From the NCBI GenBank assembly GCA_963735465.1, contig CAVTLA010000001.1:1984001-2048000 (forward strand): a stretch of DNA of 64,000 bases. The letters run 5' to 3'. Positions 55,401 through 63,487 of the stretch are shown here, in pieces. The notes under the pieces were generated by a model. The model saw nothing but the letters and a program-made list of their open reading frames with translations. It had not been told where the DNA came from and searched no databases. Made by a program: the position numbers and the translations under genes. Numbering within the stretch: position 1 is the first letter of the stretch; each line of letters begins with the position of its first letter. The DNA comes from DASZHJ01 sp963735465. Lineage in GTDB: Bacteria; Pseudomonadota; Alphaproteobacteria; ATCC43930; CGMCC-115725.

Positions 55401-55532
55401 ATGACGCAGTTCACGCATCACCTGAGGGCGCTTCGACTTAGGGCCCCGGCTCTCCTTGAGGGCCGGAAGGTCACCTTCGTCCCCAAGCGCGCCCCCCGTG
55501 ATGCTGCGTCAGATGTCCTCCGCCAAGCCTAG
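55401..55532 (+). CDS. Possible leuA leader peptide (43 aa)
   Basis: A short frame MTQFTHHLRALRLRAPALLE... with five leucine codons in positions 8-19 (CTG, CTT, CTT, CTC, CTT). CTT is rare in the surrounding genes. It has no Shine-Dalgarno sequence, and the predicted transcript start is at its ATG, as in leaderless trpL of Sinorhizobium. Downstream lie two dyads: CGGGC-aggca-GCCCG (55569-55583) and GGCTTGCCG/CGGCgAGGCC (55593-55615). A run of T after the hairpin, expected of a classical attenuator, is missing. It may be chance. Confidence 0.35.
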   Translation: MTQFTHHLRALRLRAPALLEGRKVTFVPKRAPRDAASDVLRQA

Positions 55533-55655
55533 ATCGTCCGCTTCAGAGTTCGCGATCGTCCGTTCTCCCGGGCAGGCAGCCCGCGGAAACGAGGCTTGCC
55601 GCATCCGGCGAGGCCGCTCCTTCAGTAATCGCCGCCAATCCGGGAGAGCCCCGTC

Positions 55656-57344
55656 ATGACCGCCATGAATTTCCAGAAGTACCGCCCCTTCGCCCCCATC
55701 GCATTGCCCGACCGCCAGTGGCCGACCCGCACCATCGAGAAGGCGCCGATCTGGTGCAGCGTCGACCTCCGCGACGGCAACCAGGCCCTGGTCGAGCCGA
55801 TGGACCGCCACAAGAAGCTCAGGTTTTTCGAGCATCTGGTGAAGCTGGGCTTCAAGGAGATCGAGGTCGGCTTCCCCGCCGCCTCCGACACCGAGTTCGA
55901 CTTCGTGCGCCACATCATCGAGGAGACGCTCATTCCCGATGACGTCACCATCCAGGTGCTGACCCAGGCGCGCGAGCCGCTGATCCGCCGCACCATGGAT
56001 TCCCTGCGCGGCGCGAAGAACGCGATCCTGCATCTCTACAACTCCACCTCGACCTTGCAGCGCCGGGTGGTCTTCGACATGGACCGCGCCGGCATCAAGA
56101 CGATCGCCGTGGATGCGACGAAGCTGGTGAAGCAGCTGGCACCCGAACTCGAATCGTCAGGCACCAATCTCCGCTTCCAGTATTCGCCGGAGAGCTTCAC
56201 CGGCACCGAGCTCGACTACGCCCTCGACGTCTGCCACGCGGTGATGGACGCCTGGCAGCCGACGACGAAGAAAAAGATCATCTTCAATCTGCCGGCGACG
56301 GTAGAGATGGCGTCCCCCAACGTCTACGCCGACCAGATCGAGTGGATGCACCGCAACTTCAGGGATCGCGACAAGATCATCCTGAGCCTGCATCCCCACA
56401 ACGACCGCGGCACCGGCGTCGCCGCCGCCGAGCTCGGCGTGATGGCCGGCGCCGACCGCATCGAGGGCACGCTCTTCGGCAATGGCGAGCGCACCGGCAA
56501 CGTCGACGTGGTGACCCTCGCCCTCAATCTCTTCAGCCAGGGCATCGATCCGCGCCTCGACTTCAGCGACATCAACGCCTCGATCGAGGTCGCGGAATAC
56601 TGCAACCAGCTGCCGGTGCACGAGCGCCACCCCTATGCGGGCGAATTGGTCTTCACCGCCTTCTCCGGCTCGCATCAGGACGCGATCAAGAAGGGCATGA
56701 CGTCGCTCGCCAAGAGCAACAGCGGCACCTGGGAGGTGCCCTACCTGCCGGTCGATCCCAAGGATCTCGGCCGCAGCTACGAGGCGATCATCCGCGTCAA
56801 CAGCCAGTCCGGCAAAGGCGGCGTCGCCTACATCCTGCACGCGGAGTACGGAATCGACCTGCCCCGCGACCTGCAGGTGGAGTTCAGCGGCGTGATCCAG
56901 GCGATCGCGGACACCAGCGGCAAGGAGATCGTGGCGGACGAGATCTGGCGCCAGTTCCAGGCGACATATCTCGAGGCCGGCGGGCGCTTGCGCCTCGTCG
57001 ATTACCAGCTCCGCTCCGATACCCACGCCAGCGAGATCGTGATCTGCGGCGCCGATCTCGAGATCGACGGCAAGGTGCGGCACGTGGAGGGGCGCGGAAA
57101 CGGGCCGATCGACGCCTTCGTCAACGCCCTCAACCGCGAGGCCGGCGTCCAGGTCGGCGTGCTCGACTATCACCAGGACGCGGTGGGCAAGGGGTCGGGG
57201 GTGCAGGCGGTCTGCTTCATCCGCTGCGGTGACGGCAACGGCCGCGAGCGCTTCGGCGTGGGCTTTCACGCCAATACGGTGACAGCATCCTTGCGGGCGA
57301 TCGTCAGCGCCGCCAATCGCCTCGCTCTCGACGCTCCAGCGTGA
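55656..57344 (+). CDS. leuA: 2-isopropylmalate synthase (type 2 LeuA)
   Basis: Condenses 2-ketoisovalerate and acetyl-CoA, the first committed step to leucine. The 562-residue protein has the HMGL-like TIM barrel (WCSVDLRDGNQALVEPMD, metal/catalytic HPHNDRGTGVAAAELG, GNGERTGNVDV) and a C-terminal LeuA regulatory dimer domain (from about residue 440) that gives leucine feedback. The start at 55656 has GGGAGA upstream. The 3' end is 6 bases from the converging gene stop. Confidence 0.95.
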   Translation: MTAMNFQKYRPFAPIALPDRQWPTRTIEKAPIWCSVDLRDGNQALVEPMDRHKKLRFFEHLVKLGFKEIEVGFPAASDTEFDFVRHIIEETLIPDDVTIQVLTQAREPLIRRTMDSLRGAKNAILHLYNSTSTLQRRVVFDMDRAGIKTIAVDATKLVKQLAPELESSGTNLRFQYSPESFTGTELDYALDVCHAVMDAWQPTTKKKIIFNLPATVEMASPNVYADQIEWMHRNFRDRDKIILSLHPHNDRGTGVAAAELGVMAGADRIEGTLFGNGERTGNVDVVTLALNLFSQGIDPRLDFSDINASIEVAEYCNQLPVHERHPYAGELVFTAFSGSHQDAIKKGMTSLAKSNSGTWEVPYLPVDPKDLGRSYEAIIRVNSQSGKGGVAYILHAEYGIDLPRDLQVEFSGVIQAIADTSGKEIVADEIWRQFQATYLEAGGRLRLVDYQLRSDTHASEIVICGADLEIDGKVRHVEGRGNGPIDAFVNALNREAGVQVGVLDYHQDAVGKGSGVQAVCFIRCGDGNGRERFGVGFHANTVTASLRAIVSAANRLALDAPA

Positions 57345-57350
57345 ACTAGC

Positions 57351-57923
57351 TCAGGCACGCCCTTGCGGCGGCATGGTGGCGAGATCGGCGGCCGAGGTCG
57401 TCAGCGTCGCCACTTCCCGCAGCGGCACCTGAACCGCGGCGCCGCGGCGATATCCAGGATCCGACAGCGCGCGATTGACCGCGATGATGGCGATGCTGAT
57501 GGTGTTGCCGTCGTGCTGGCCGAGGAAGCGCGCCATCACCGCCAGCTCCGTCACCAGCCGGTCGCGGACGTCGATGCCCTGGATCTGCATGCGGTCGATG
57601 ACGCCGTCGAGACCGCCGTAGAAGCGGCGCGCGGCGTCCTCGATGGCGGCGCCGTTCGGGATGTAGCGCAGCTCGGTGGCCGCGGGCTTCACCAGCGCCG
57701 CGATTTCCAGGGACCAGGTGCGCACGGCCTCCAGATAGACCGGCACGTGACGCCGATGATGCTGATGCGCGATCGCGGCGATGCTGGTGGCGAGCGCGGC
57801 GAGGCGCTCCTCGTCGGCGAGCGCCAGCGCCTCGAAATCGGAGACCACGTCGCGCAGCCGGTCCTCGGTCTCGGGCCCGACGGCGGCCAGCGCGGTGTCG
57901 ATGGTTTCAGCCAAGGATGTCAT
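57351..57923 (-). CDS. Hypothetical helical protein
   Basis: A 190-residue protein predicted mostly helical, with several acidic/Ala-rich helices (EDRLRDVVSDFEALALADEE), an HQHHRRH stretch at about residue 53-59 and the later RDRLVTELAVMARFLGQHDG. No signal peptide, membrane segment or catalytic motif is visible and I do not recognise the family. It converges with leuA. Its upstream region (57924-58204) is shared with the divergent unknown gene at 58205. Confidence 0.65.
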   Translation of the reverse strand: MTSLAETIDTALAAVGPETEDRLRDVVSDFEALALADEERLAALATSIAAIAHQHHRRHVPVYLEAVRTWSLEIAALVKPAATELRYIPNGAAIEDAARRFYGGLDGVIDRMQIQGIDVRDRLVTELAVMARFLGQHDGNTISIAIIAVNRALSDPGYRRGAAVQVPLREVATLTTSAADLATMPPQGRA

Positions 57924-58160
57924 CGCGATTGTCCCTGCAAGTCCCCCCGAAGCTCACCCTAAAATCCGTTCCGGAACTGTCGCCGACCCGTCTTAAGAAA
58001 TGCTTGTCTCGGCGGGGTTATGTCTGTGACCAACGGCACAGGCCAGGGCGCGTTTTTTCGGCAACCCACGGAACGCGCGAAAAACCCCATGATTAAGCCC
58101 TCCTGGGCCCAATTATGGATGCATTAACTGACCCCGGGAGATGATGCTGGACGCGGACGG

Positions 58161-58180
58161 GATCGCGCGGGTGCGCGATC
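58161..58180 (+). promoter_or_regulatory. 8-bp hairpin GATCGCGC/GCGCGATC in a 5' leader
   Basis: GATCGCGC (58161-58168), loop GGGT, GCGCGATC (58173-58180), 24 bases upstream of the ATG at 58205 and just before the AGGAGAG ribosome-binding site. It could affect ribosome access or mRNA stability. The rest of the 281-base gap 57924-58204 holds no gene I can support. Confidence 0.35.
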
Positions 58181-58204
58181 ATGAGCGAGCGAGGAGAGTA
58201 GAAC

Positions 58205-58816
58205 ATGAGCGACATGCCGAACCTGATCGTCGACCGCAACCTCGAGACGGTGACGACAATCTCCCTGCGCCGCGAGCCCGCGTGCTTCGCTTTCCTGTGC
58301 AGTCAGGCCGCTTCCGCGCCGATGCCGATCGACTCCATCAACCTCGACCTCGCTTCTCTCGACTACTACGCCGGCCGCGCGTCGATCTGGACCACGCTGG
58401 AAATCCGCTCCGCCGCCTCCGCCGACGAGCCGACCGCGGTGCTGGGCTTCGACGAGAGCTTTCTGCGCCCTTTCACCCGCGCCGTGATCGAGGCTTCCAC
58501 CACCCGCGCCGCCTATCGCATGCTGATCCGTCCCGCCAGCGAAGAGTCGCCGCGCTACCGCGTGGTCGAGTACGTGAGCGGCCCCGGAGTGCCCCTGCAG
58601 GAGCTGCTGATCTCTCCCCAGGACCAGGTGCTGCTGGTCGCCATGTGCGGCAATGAAGGCGGCGAGGAGACCTTGTTCCAGCTGCCGCGCAGCGACAGCT
58701 TCCTGCGCGCCTTCGTCAAGATGACGCACCAGGCCGATCAGGTGCTGCGCGCCACCCTCGCCGAGAGCGAGCGCCTGGCCCGCCGGCGCGACCTGCCGGC
58801 GCCCCGCGGCGAGTAA
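58205..58816 (+). CDS. Hypothetical protein
   Basis: A 203-residue protein with good coding character and a GAGGAGAG RBS about 6 bases upstream of the ATG. It is beta-rich in the middle (SINLDLASLDYYAG, RVVEYVSGPGVPLQELLIS) and ends in a charged helix (TLAESERLARRRDLP). No signal peptide, membrane helix or known motif. It is divergent from another unknown gene (57351-57923), and a palindromic repeat follows its stop. Function cannot be assigned. Confidence 0.65.
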   Translation: MSDMPNLIVDRNLETVTTISLRREPACFAFLCSQAASAPMPIDSINLDLASLDYYAGRASIWTTLEIRSAASADEPTAVLGFDESFLRPFTRAVIEASTTRAAYRMLIRPASEESPRYRVVEYVSGPGVPLQELLISPQDQVLLVAMCGNEGGEETLFQLPRSDSFLRAFVKMTHQADQVLRATLAESERLARRRDLPAPRGE

Positions 58817-58821
58817 TCCCG

Positions 58822-58867
58822 GAGCATTTTCCGCCGAAGTGGATGCCGGTTCGGCGTAGAAAATGCG
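58822..58867. repeat. Alphaproteobacterial palindromic intergenic repeat, copy 2
   Basis: Outer arms GCATTTTC (58824-58831) and GAAAATGC (58859-58866), inner arms CGCCGAA (58832-58838) and TTCGGCG (58850-58856), core GTGGATGCCGG. The core is the reverse complement of that in the repeat at 32574-32622. It fills the 66-base gap between two converging genes. Confidence 0.65.
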
Positions 58868-58882
58868 ACCCAACCAAGGAAA

Positions 58883-59434
58883 CTAAATCCCCGGCAGCCG
58901 CGGCGGCTCGTTCGGGTCGCGGTAGATCACCGTCCCCGCCTCCACCAATGCTCCCGGCGTGAGATGCGCCGGCTCGACCTTGCCGGGACCGAGGATGTGG
59001 CGGACCTCGATGCCGGCCGCCAGCAGATAGTCCGTCACGATGCGGCGGTGGCAGCGCCACCAGACCGCTTCCGCGCACATGATCGCGACATTGTGCTCGC
59101 GCGCGAGCGCCAGCAGCGCCTCGAAGCCGGCGTGGAAATCCGCCGTCTCCGCGTAGCCCGCATAGGCGCGAAACGCTTTCTCCCGCCAGAGCGTGTGCGG
59201 TGACGGCGCATTGACGCCGGCGCCGTCCCGCCGCCCGCCCAGCGCCGCCAGGTGATGATAGGCGATGCCGTGCTCGGCGAGCGCGGGCCCCAGCGTCTCC
59301 GCATTGAACTGTGGGTTGGTGCGCGAGCGCGGAAACCGCCGGATATCGGCGAGGACGTCGACGTGGGCGTCGTGCAGAAGCGTCACCAGCTCGGAGAACG
59401 GACGCGTCGAATGGCCGATGGTGTGAACCAGCAT
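58883..59434 (-). CDS. DUF488 family protein
   Basis: A 183-residue DUF488 protein: LVHTIGHSTRPFSELV, DVLADIRRFPRSRTNPQFN and IMCAEAVWWRCHRRIVTDYL are the characteristic segments. The conserved CAE..WWRCHR cluster suggests a nucleic acid- or nucleotide-related active site, but the biochemical role is not established. I chose ATG 59434 because conservation begins there, although no clear SD precedes it. It lies 61 bases downstream of the GDCCVxC gene on the same strand. Confidence 0.88.
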   Translation of the reverse strand: MLVHTIGHSTRPFSELVTLLHDAHVDVLADIRRFPRSRTNPQFNAETLGPALAEHGIAYHHLAALGGRRDGAGVNAPSPHTLWREKAFRAYAGYAETADFHAGFEALLALAREHNVAIMCAEAVWWRCHRRIVTDYLLAAGIEVRHILGPGKVEPAHLTPGALVEAGTVIYRDPNEPPRLPGI

Positions 59435-59495
59435 GGCGCCATCGTGCCGCAGACTGCCTGGCCGCGAAAGCCCGGCGGCGGCCTGCCGGGTGAGA

Positions 59496-59711
59496 CTAGC
59501 CTCGCGGTGGAGCTTCGCTCCCTGCGGCCTGGACTGGCGGACAGGGCACTGAGCCGTAGGAGCAGAACACACAGCAGTGGCCTGGCTTTGGGCGAAGGTG
59601 CGCACCACAGCTCGCACACTCGTGGAAGAACCGACAGGCATCGGCGGGCATGGTTTCGGTCTCCGTGGCGCCGCAGACCGGGCAAGTAATGACGGAGCGC
59701 GTTTCAATCAT
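59496..59711 (-). CDS. GDCCVxC-type cysteine-rich small protein
   Basis: A 71-residue protein with ten Cys: two CPVC/CASC zinc-ribbon-like pairs (SVITCPVCGATE, HECASCGAHLRP) and the tail GHCCVFCSYGSVPCPPVQ. The last matches the GDCCVxC pattern of a small family often encoded next to merT and sometimes as a selenoprotein; here His replaces Asp, and all positions are Cys, not Sec. It probably binds or hands on a thiophilic metal such as Hg(II). The start at 59711 is 10 bases after the merT stop; an ATG at 59729 would overlap merT. Confidence 0.82.
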   Translation of the reverse strand: MIETRSVITCPVCGATETETMPADACRFFHECASCGAHLRPKPGHCCVFCSYGSVPCPPVQAAGSEAPPRG

Positions 59712-59721
59712 GAGTTCCCGC

Positions 59722-60096
59722 TTAGACATAGATGAGGGAAAGGCCGACCAGCACCACCGCCAGTGAAAATCCAATGAGCGCCAACCGATCCGCCACGGGC
59801 CGCGCGCACACGACTCCGCGCGCCTGCGCAACTCGCCGTTGCCACAGCAGCGCACCGCCCGCCCCAAGGCACAGAGCGGCAACCGTAAGCAGAATCGGCT
59901 GATAGGGACCAAGCAGCAACGCCAAGCCGCCGAAGCCGATGCTGCCGACGCCGAGCGCTCCGAGGACGACCGGAAGCGCGCAGCACGACGCCGCGCCGAG
60001 GGCGGCTGCCAGACCGCCCGCGGCGAGAGCAACGGTGCCGACGGCACCGGTAGGGACGTTCTCCGCCGCCTTCGGGGTCTCGCTGACAGCCGCCAT
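59722..60096 (-). CDS. merT: MerT-like mercuric ion transporter
   Basis: A 124-residue inner-membrane protein with three hydrophobic segments. The first carries the vicinal Cys38-Cys39 pair (GAASCCALPVVLGALGVG) that takes up Hg(II) in MerT. Further single Cys are at about 76 and 97, fewer than the loop pair of Tn501 MerT. GAGG is 5 bases before the ATG. It is divergent from a MerR regulator and upstream of the GDCCVxC gene. No merP or merA is present in the window. Confidence 0.85.
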   Translation of the reverse strand: MAAVSETPKAAENVPTGAVGTVALAAGGLAAALGAASCCALPVVLGALGVGSIGFGGLALLLGPYQPILLTVAALCLGAGGALLWQRRVAQARGVVCARPVADRLALIGFSLAVVLVGLSLIYV

Positions 60097-60124
60097 GCTC
60101 TCCTCTATCGATCGTCCGGACACC

Positions 60125-60155
60125 ACGATAAAGTCTGTAGTCACTACAGACTCAA
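60125..60155 (-). promoter_or_regulatory. MerR-type operator/promoter for merT
   Basis: On the minus strand TTGAGT (-35, 60155-60150) and TATCGT (-10, 60130-60125) are separated by 19 bases, the overlong spacer typical of MerR-controlled promoters. A perfect 10-bp dyad AGTCTGTAGT-G-ACTACAGACT fills the spacer (on the plus strand, arms 60132-60141 and 60143-60152). This is exactly where a MerR dimer would bind and twist the DNA. Confidence 0.8.
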
Positions 60156-60167
60156 GGGTCTTCGAGA

Positions 60168-60596
60168 ATGAACATCATGAAACCAGGAATCGAGATGGCG
60201 ATCGGCGAGCTGTCGCGGCGCACCGGGTGCAACGTCGAGACAATTCGCTACTACGAGCGCATCGGCTTGCTGCCGCCGCCGGCTCGCACCGCCAGTCGCT
60301 ACCGCCGCTATCGCGTCGATGACGTGCGGCGGTTGGTATTCGTGCGCCGCGCCCGAGAACTCGGCTTCGCGCTCGGCGAGGTGCGCACGCTGCTGACGCT
60401 CGCCCTCGGCGGCCAGGCGGCTTGCGCCGAGGCGCGGGCGGTCGCGGCGACGCACCGCGCCGATGTACAAGCCAAGATCGCCGATCTCAAAGCCATGGAG
60501 CGCGCGCTCACGCACGCGATCCGCCGGTGCGATGCCGGAGAAGTCAGGGGATGCCCGCTCATCGAGGCGCTGTCGACCGATCTCGCCGGCGCCTGA
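60168..60596 (+). CDS. merR: MerR family regulator with mercury-type cysteines
   Basis: A 142-residue MerR protein: helix-turn-helix IGELSRRTGCNVETIRYYER, the RYR wing, a dimer helix, then Cys86, Cys121 and Cys129 (GGQAACAEAR and RRCDAGEVRGCPLIEAL). These three Cys match the Hg(II)-binding set of MerR, with the last gap one residue shorter than in Tn501. It is divergent from merT across a classical 19-bp-spaced promoter, which it most likely represses and activates. The start could also be the ATG at 60177 or 60195. Confidence 0.9.
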   Translation: MNIMKPGIEMAIGELSRRTGCNVETIRYYERIGLLPPPARTASRYRRYRVDDVRRLVFVRRARELGFALGEVRTLLTLALGGQAACAEARAVAATHRADVQAKIADLKAMERALTHAIRRCDAGEVRGCPLIEALSTDLAGA

Positions 60597-60718
60597 GGTT
60601 TGGCCGGCGGCGCCGGCAGATGCGTCGCGGCAACCCGCCCAGCGACTGGAGGCGGTAGGCAGCCCCCAACCCCGTTGCTACAGTGGCCCCGCCCCGCCAC
60701 GACCGCACGAGGAGCACC

Positions 60719-61796
60719 ATGAGCGGCATCGCGCTCGAATTCGGCATGCAGTTCTTTCCCGACGTCGGGCCCGACCAGAAGCCGGCGGCACAATATTTCG
60801 ATGAATGCCTGAAGCTGGTGGACTTCTGCGATCCCTACGGCTGGGGCCATGTGCGCACGGTGGAGCATTACTTCCACCCCTATGGCGGCTACTCGCCCAA
60901 TCCCATCGTGTTCCTGGCCGCCGCCTCCCAGCGCAGCCGGACCGCGCGGCTGATCACCGGGGCGGTGCTGCCGATCTTCAACAATCCGCTCAAGGTCGCC
61001 GGCGAGATCGGCATGCTGGACGCGATCTCCGGCGGCCGCCTCGAGGTCGGCTTCGCCCGCGCCTTCCTGCCCCACGAGTTCGCCCGCTTCGGCGTCAGCG
61101 TCGACGAGAGCAAGGCGCGCTTCGCCGAGGGCATGGAGCAGGTGCGGCAGCTCCTCGAGAGCGAGAACACCGCGTCCGACGGCAAGTTTCACCACTATCC
61201 ACCCACGACCTCGTTGCCGCGCCCCACCCAGCGGCCGCGGCCGCAGTTCTGGGTCGCCGCCATCGCGACGCCGGACAGCTTCGACAATGCCGGCCGGCTC
61301 GGCCACTGGATCATGGCGATCCCCATGGCGGGCGGCCAGATGGCGGAGCTGATCGGCCGCTACCGCGAGGCCTGGCGCTCGGCCGGCCACAAGGGCAACG
61401 GCCGCGTCATGCTGGCCTTCCACATGCTCTGCCACGAGGACCGCAAACGCGGCGGCTGATATCGCCCGCGCGCCGCTCAACGGCTATCTCCGCTCTCTCG
61501 TCGAGGCCGCCTCGGACTGGACCGCCGGCATGTCGTCGAAGGACTATCCCGGCTACGACAAGATCATCGAAGGATTGAGCCGCGAGACCTTCGAGAGCCA
61601 GGTCGCGAGCGGCGGCGCCTGGGTCGGCACGCCCGGCGACATCGTCGAGCAGGCGATGGACTATCACCGCAAGGTCGGCGGCTTCGAGAGCGCCTCCCTG
61701 CAAGTCAATTTCAACACCATCGCTTATGAGCACGCCGCCGCGTCCGTGCGCCTCTTCAGCGAGACGGTGATGCCGCGGCTGAAGGCGAGCGTGTAG
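60719..61796 (+). CDS. LLM class flavin-dependent oxidoreductase, one frame break
   Basis: A bacterial-luciferase-like (F420/FMN) monooxygenase. The first part (60719-61447) has the TIM-barrel start LEFGMQFFPDVGPDQKPAAQ and RLITGAVLPIFNNPLKVAGE, and GGRLEVGFARAFLPHEF. At C61448 the frame shifts by one base; the rest (AAADIARAPLNGYL, then GGAWVGTPGDIVEQAMDYH) continues to 61796. The rejoined product of about 358 residues has normal family length. The substrate is unknown. CGAGGAG lies 4 bases before the ATG. A one-base assembly insertion is the likely cause. Confidence 0.85.
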
Positions 61797-61804
61797 GCAG
61801 CGTT

Positions 61805-63481
61805 ATGGCGCGAGGCGCACGCGTCCTGGCGGCGGCACTTCTGGCGCTGCTGCTGGGGGGCGGCGCCGCCCTCGCCCGCGACCGACTGGTGATCGGGGTC
61901 ACCCAGTTTCCGCCGACGCTCAACCCCATCATCGACGAGACCCTCGCCAAGGCCTATGTGCTGGGCATGACGCGGCGGCCGCTCACCGCCTACGACGCCA
62001 ACTGGCAGCTCATCTGCATGCTCTGCGTCGATCTCCCCAGCTTCGAGAACGGGCGCGCGGTGCGCGTGACCTTGCCGGACGGCAAGGAGGGCGTGCGGCT
62101 CACCTATACGCTGCAGCCGGGCGCCACCTGGGGCGACGGCGTTCCCGTCACCACCGAGGACGTGCTCTTCAGCTACGAGGTCGGCCACGATCCGCTCTCC
62201 GGCGTCGTCAACTCCGAGCTTTATCGCCGCATCGTCAAGATCGAGGCCGAGGACGCCAAGACCTTCACGGTGACCCAGGACCGCGTCGACTACCAGTACC
62301 AGGCGTTGCCGGATTTCGACGTGCTGCCCGCCCACATCGAGCGCGCCGCCTTCGCCGGCGATCCCCGCACCTACCGCTTCCGCACCAACTACGACACCCA
62401 CCCCACCAACCCCGGCCTCTACTTCGGCCCCTATCGAGTGACCGAGCTGGTGCCGGGCAACCGCGTGGTGCTGACGCGCAATCCCACCTGGTGGGGCCGG
62501 CCGCCGGCGTTCGAGCAGGTTGTCGTCTCGACCGTGGAGAACACCGCGGCGCTGGAGGCGAACCTCCTATCCGGCGGCATCGACATGATCGCCGGCGAGT
62601 TCAGCCCGATCGCCGTCGACCAGGCCCTGGCCTTCGCCGCGCGCCAGCACGGGCGCTTCACCGTGCTGGTGAAGCCCGGCCTCAACTTCGAGCACGTCGC
62701 CACCAATCTCGACAATCCCATCCTGGCGGATCTGCGCGTCCGCCAGGCGCTGCTGTCTGCCATCGACCGCAAGGGAATCAGCGAGGAGATGTACGCCGGC
62801 CGGCAGCCGGTTGCCGAGACCTTCGTGCATCCCCTCGACTGGGTCTACACGGACGACGTCAAACACTATCCCTATGACCCGGCGGCGGCGCGGTCGCTCC
62901 TGGACGCCGCCGGCTGGCATCCGGGCCCGGACGGCATCCGCGTCAACGCCAGAGGCGAGCGCCTCTCCCTCGATCTCTCGACCACGTCCGGCAATCGCGG
63001 GCGCGAGCTCCTGGAGCAGATCCTCCAAAGCGAGTGGCGCCAGGTCGGCGTCGAGGTGCATCTGCGCAATCAGCCGGCCCGCGTGCTGTTTGGCGACACG
63101 CTCAACAAGCGCGCCTACGACATGAGTTCTTTCGCCTGGATCAGCTCGCCGGAGAACGTGCCGCGCAGCACCCTCTTCTCCGACGAGATCCCCACATCCG
63201 CCAACGGCTACAGCGGCGAGAACCTGACCGGCTATCGCAATCCGGAGGCGGACCGGCTCATCGTCGCGATCGAGAAGACCCTCGACCGTCCCCGCCGCGC
63301 GGAGCTCTGGCACGAGCTGCAGCGGCTCTACGCGGAGACGCTGCCGGAGCTGCCGCTGTTCTTCCGCGCCGACGCCTATATCCTGCCGAGCTGGCTCCAG
63401 GGAGTGACGCCCACGGGGCATCTCTATATTTCAACGCTCTGGATCGAGGACTGGCGGGATGCGGGCGCACCCGGCAACTAG
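61805..63481 (+). CDS. ABC transporter substrate-binding protein, family 5
   Basis: A 558-residue extracytoplasmic solute-binding protein of the peptide/nickel/opine type (SBP_bac_5). It has a signal peptide (VLAAALLALLLGGGAALA), then the family pattern TYTLQPGATWGDGVPVTTEDVLFSYE and the later LADLRVRQALLSAIDRKGI. Long SBPs of this family bind oligopeptides, opines or oligosaccharides. The permease gene follows after 6 bases, so this is the start of an importer operon that runs out of the window. Confidence 0.93.
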   Translation: MARGARVLAAALLALLLGGGAALARDRLVIGVTQFPPTLNPIIDETLAKAYVLGMTRRPLTAYDANWQLICMLCVDLPSFENGRAVRVTLPDGKEGVRLTYTLQPGATWGDGVPVTTEDVLFSYEVGHDPLSGVVNSELYRRIVKIEAEDAKTFTVTQDRVDYQYQALPDFDVLPAHIERAAFAGDPRTYRFRTNYDTHPTNPGLYFGPYRVTELVPGNRVVLTRNPTWWGRPPAFEQVVVSTVENTAALEANLLSGGIDMIAGEFSPIAVDQALAFAARQHGRFTVLVKPGLNFEHVATNLDNPILADLRVRQALLSAIDRKGISEEMYAGRQPVAETFVHPLDWVYTDDVKHYPYDPAAARSLLDAAGWHPGPDGIRVNARGERLSLDLSTTSGNRGRELLEQILQSEWRQVGVEVHLRNQPARVLFGDTLNKRAYDMSSFAWISSPENVPRSTLFSDEIPTSANGYSGENLTGYRNPEADRLIVAIEKTLDRPRRAELWHELQRLYAETLPELPLFFRADAYILPSWLQGVTPTGHLYISTLWIEDWRDAGAPGN

Positions 63482-63487
63482 GCGGCG

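Noticed and set aside
55593..55615. Rho-independent terminator/attenuator before leuA
   Set aside because: The stem is good but no T run follows, so it is kept only as part of a tentative leader.
59496..59711. A selenocysteine codon in the GDCCVxC-type gene
   Set aside because: All key positions are encoded as Cys and there is no in-frame TGA before the real stop, so no Sec is needed.
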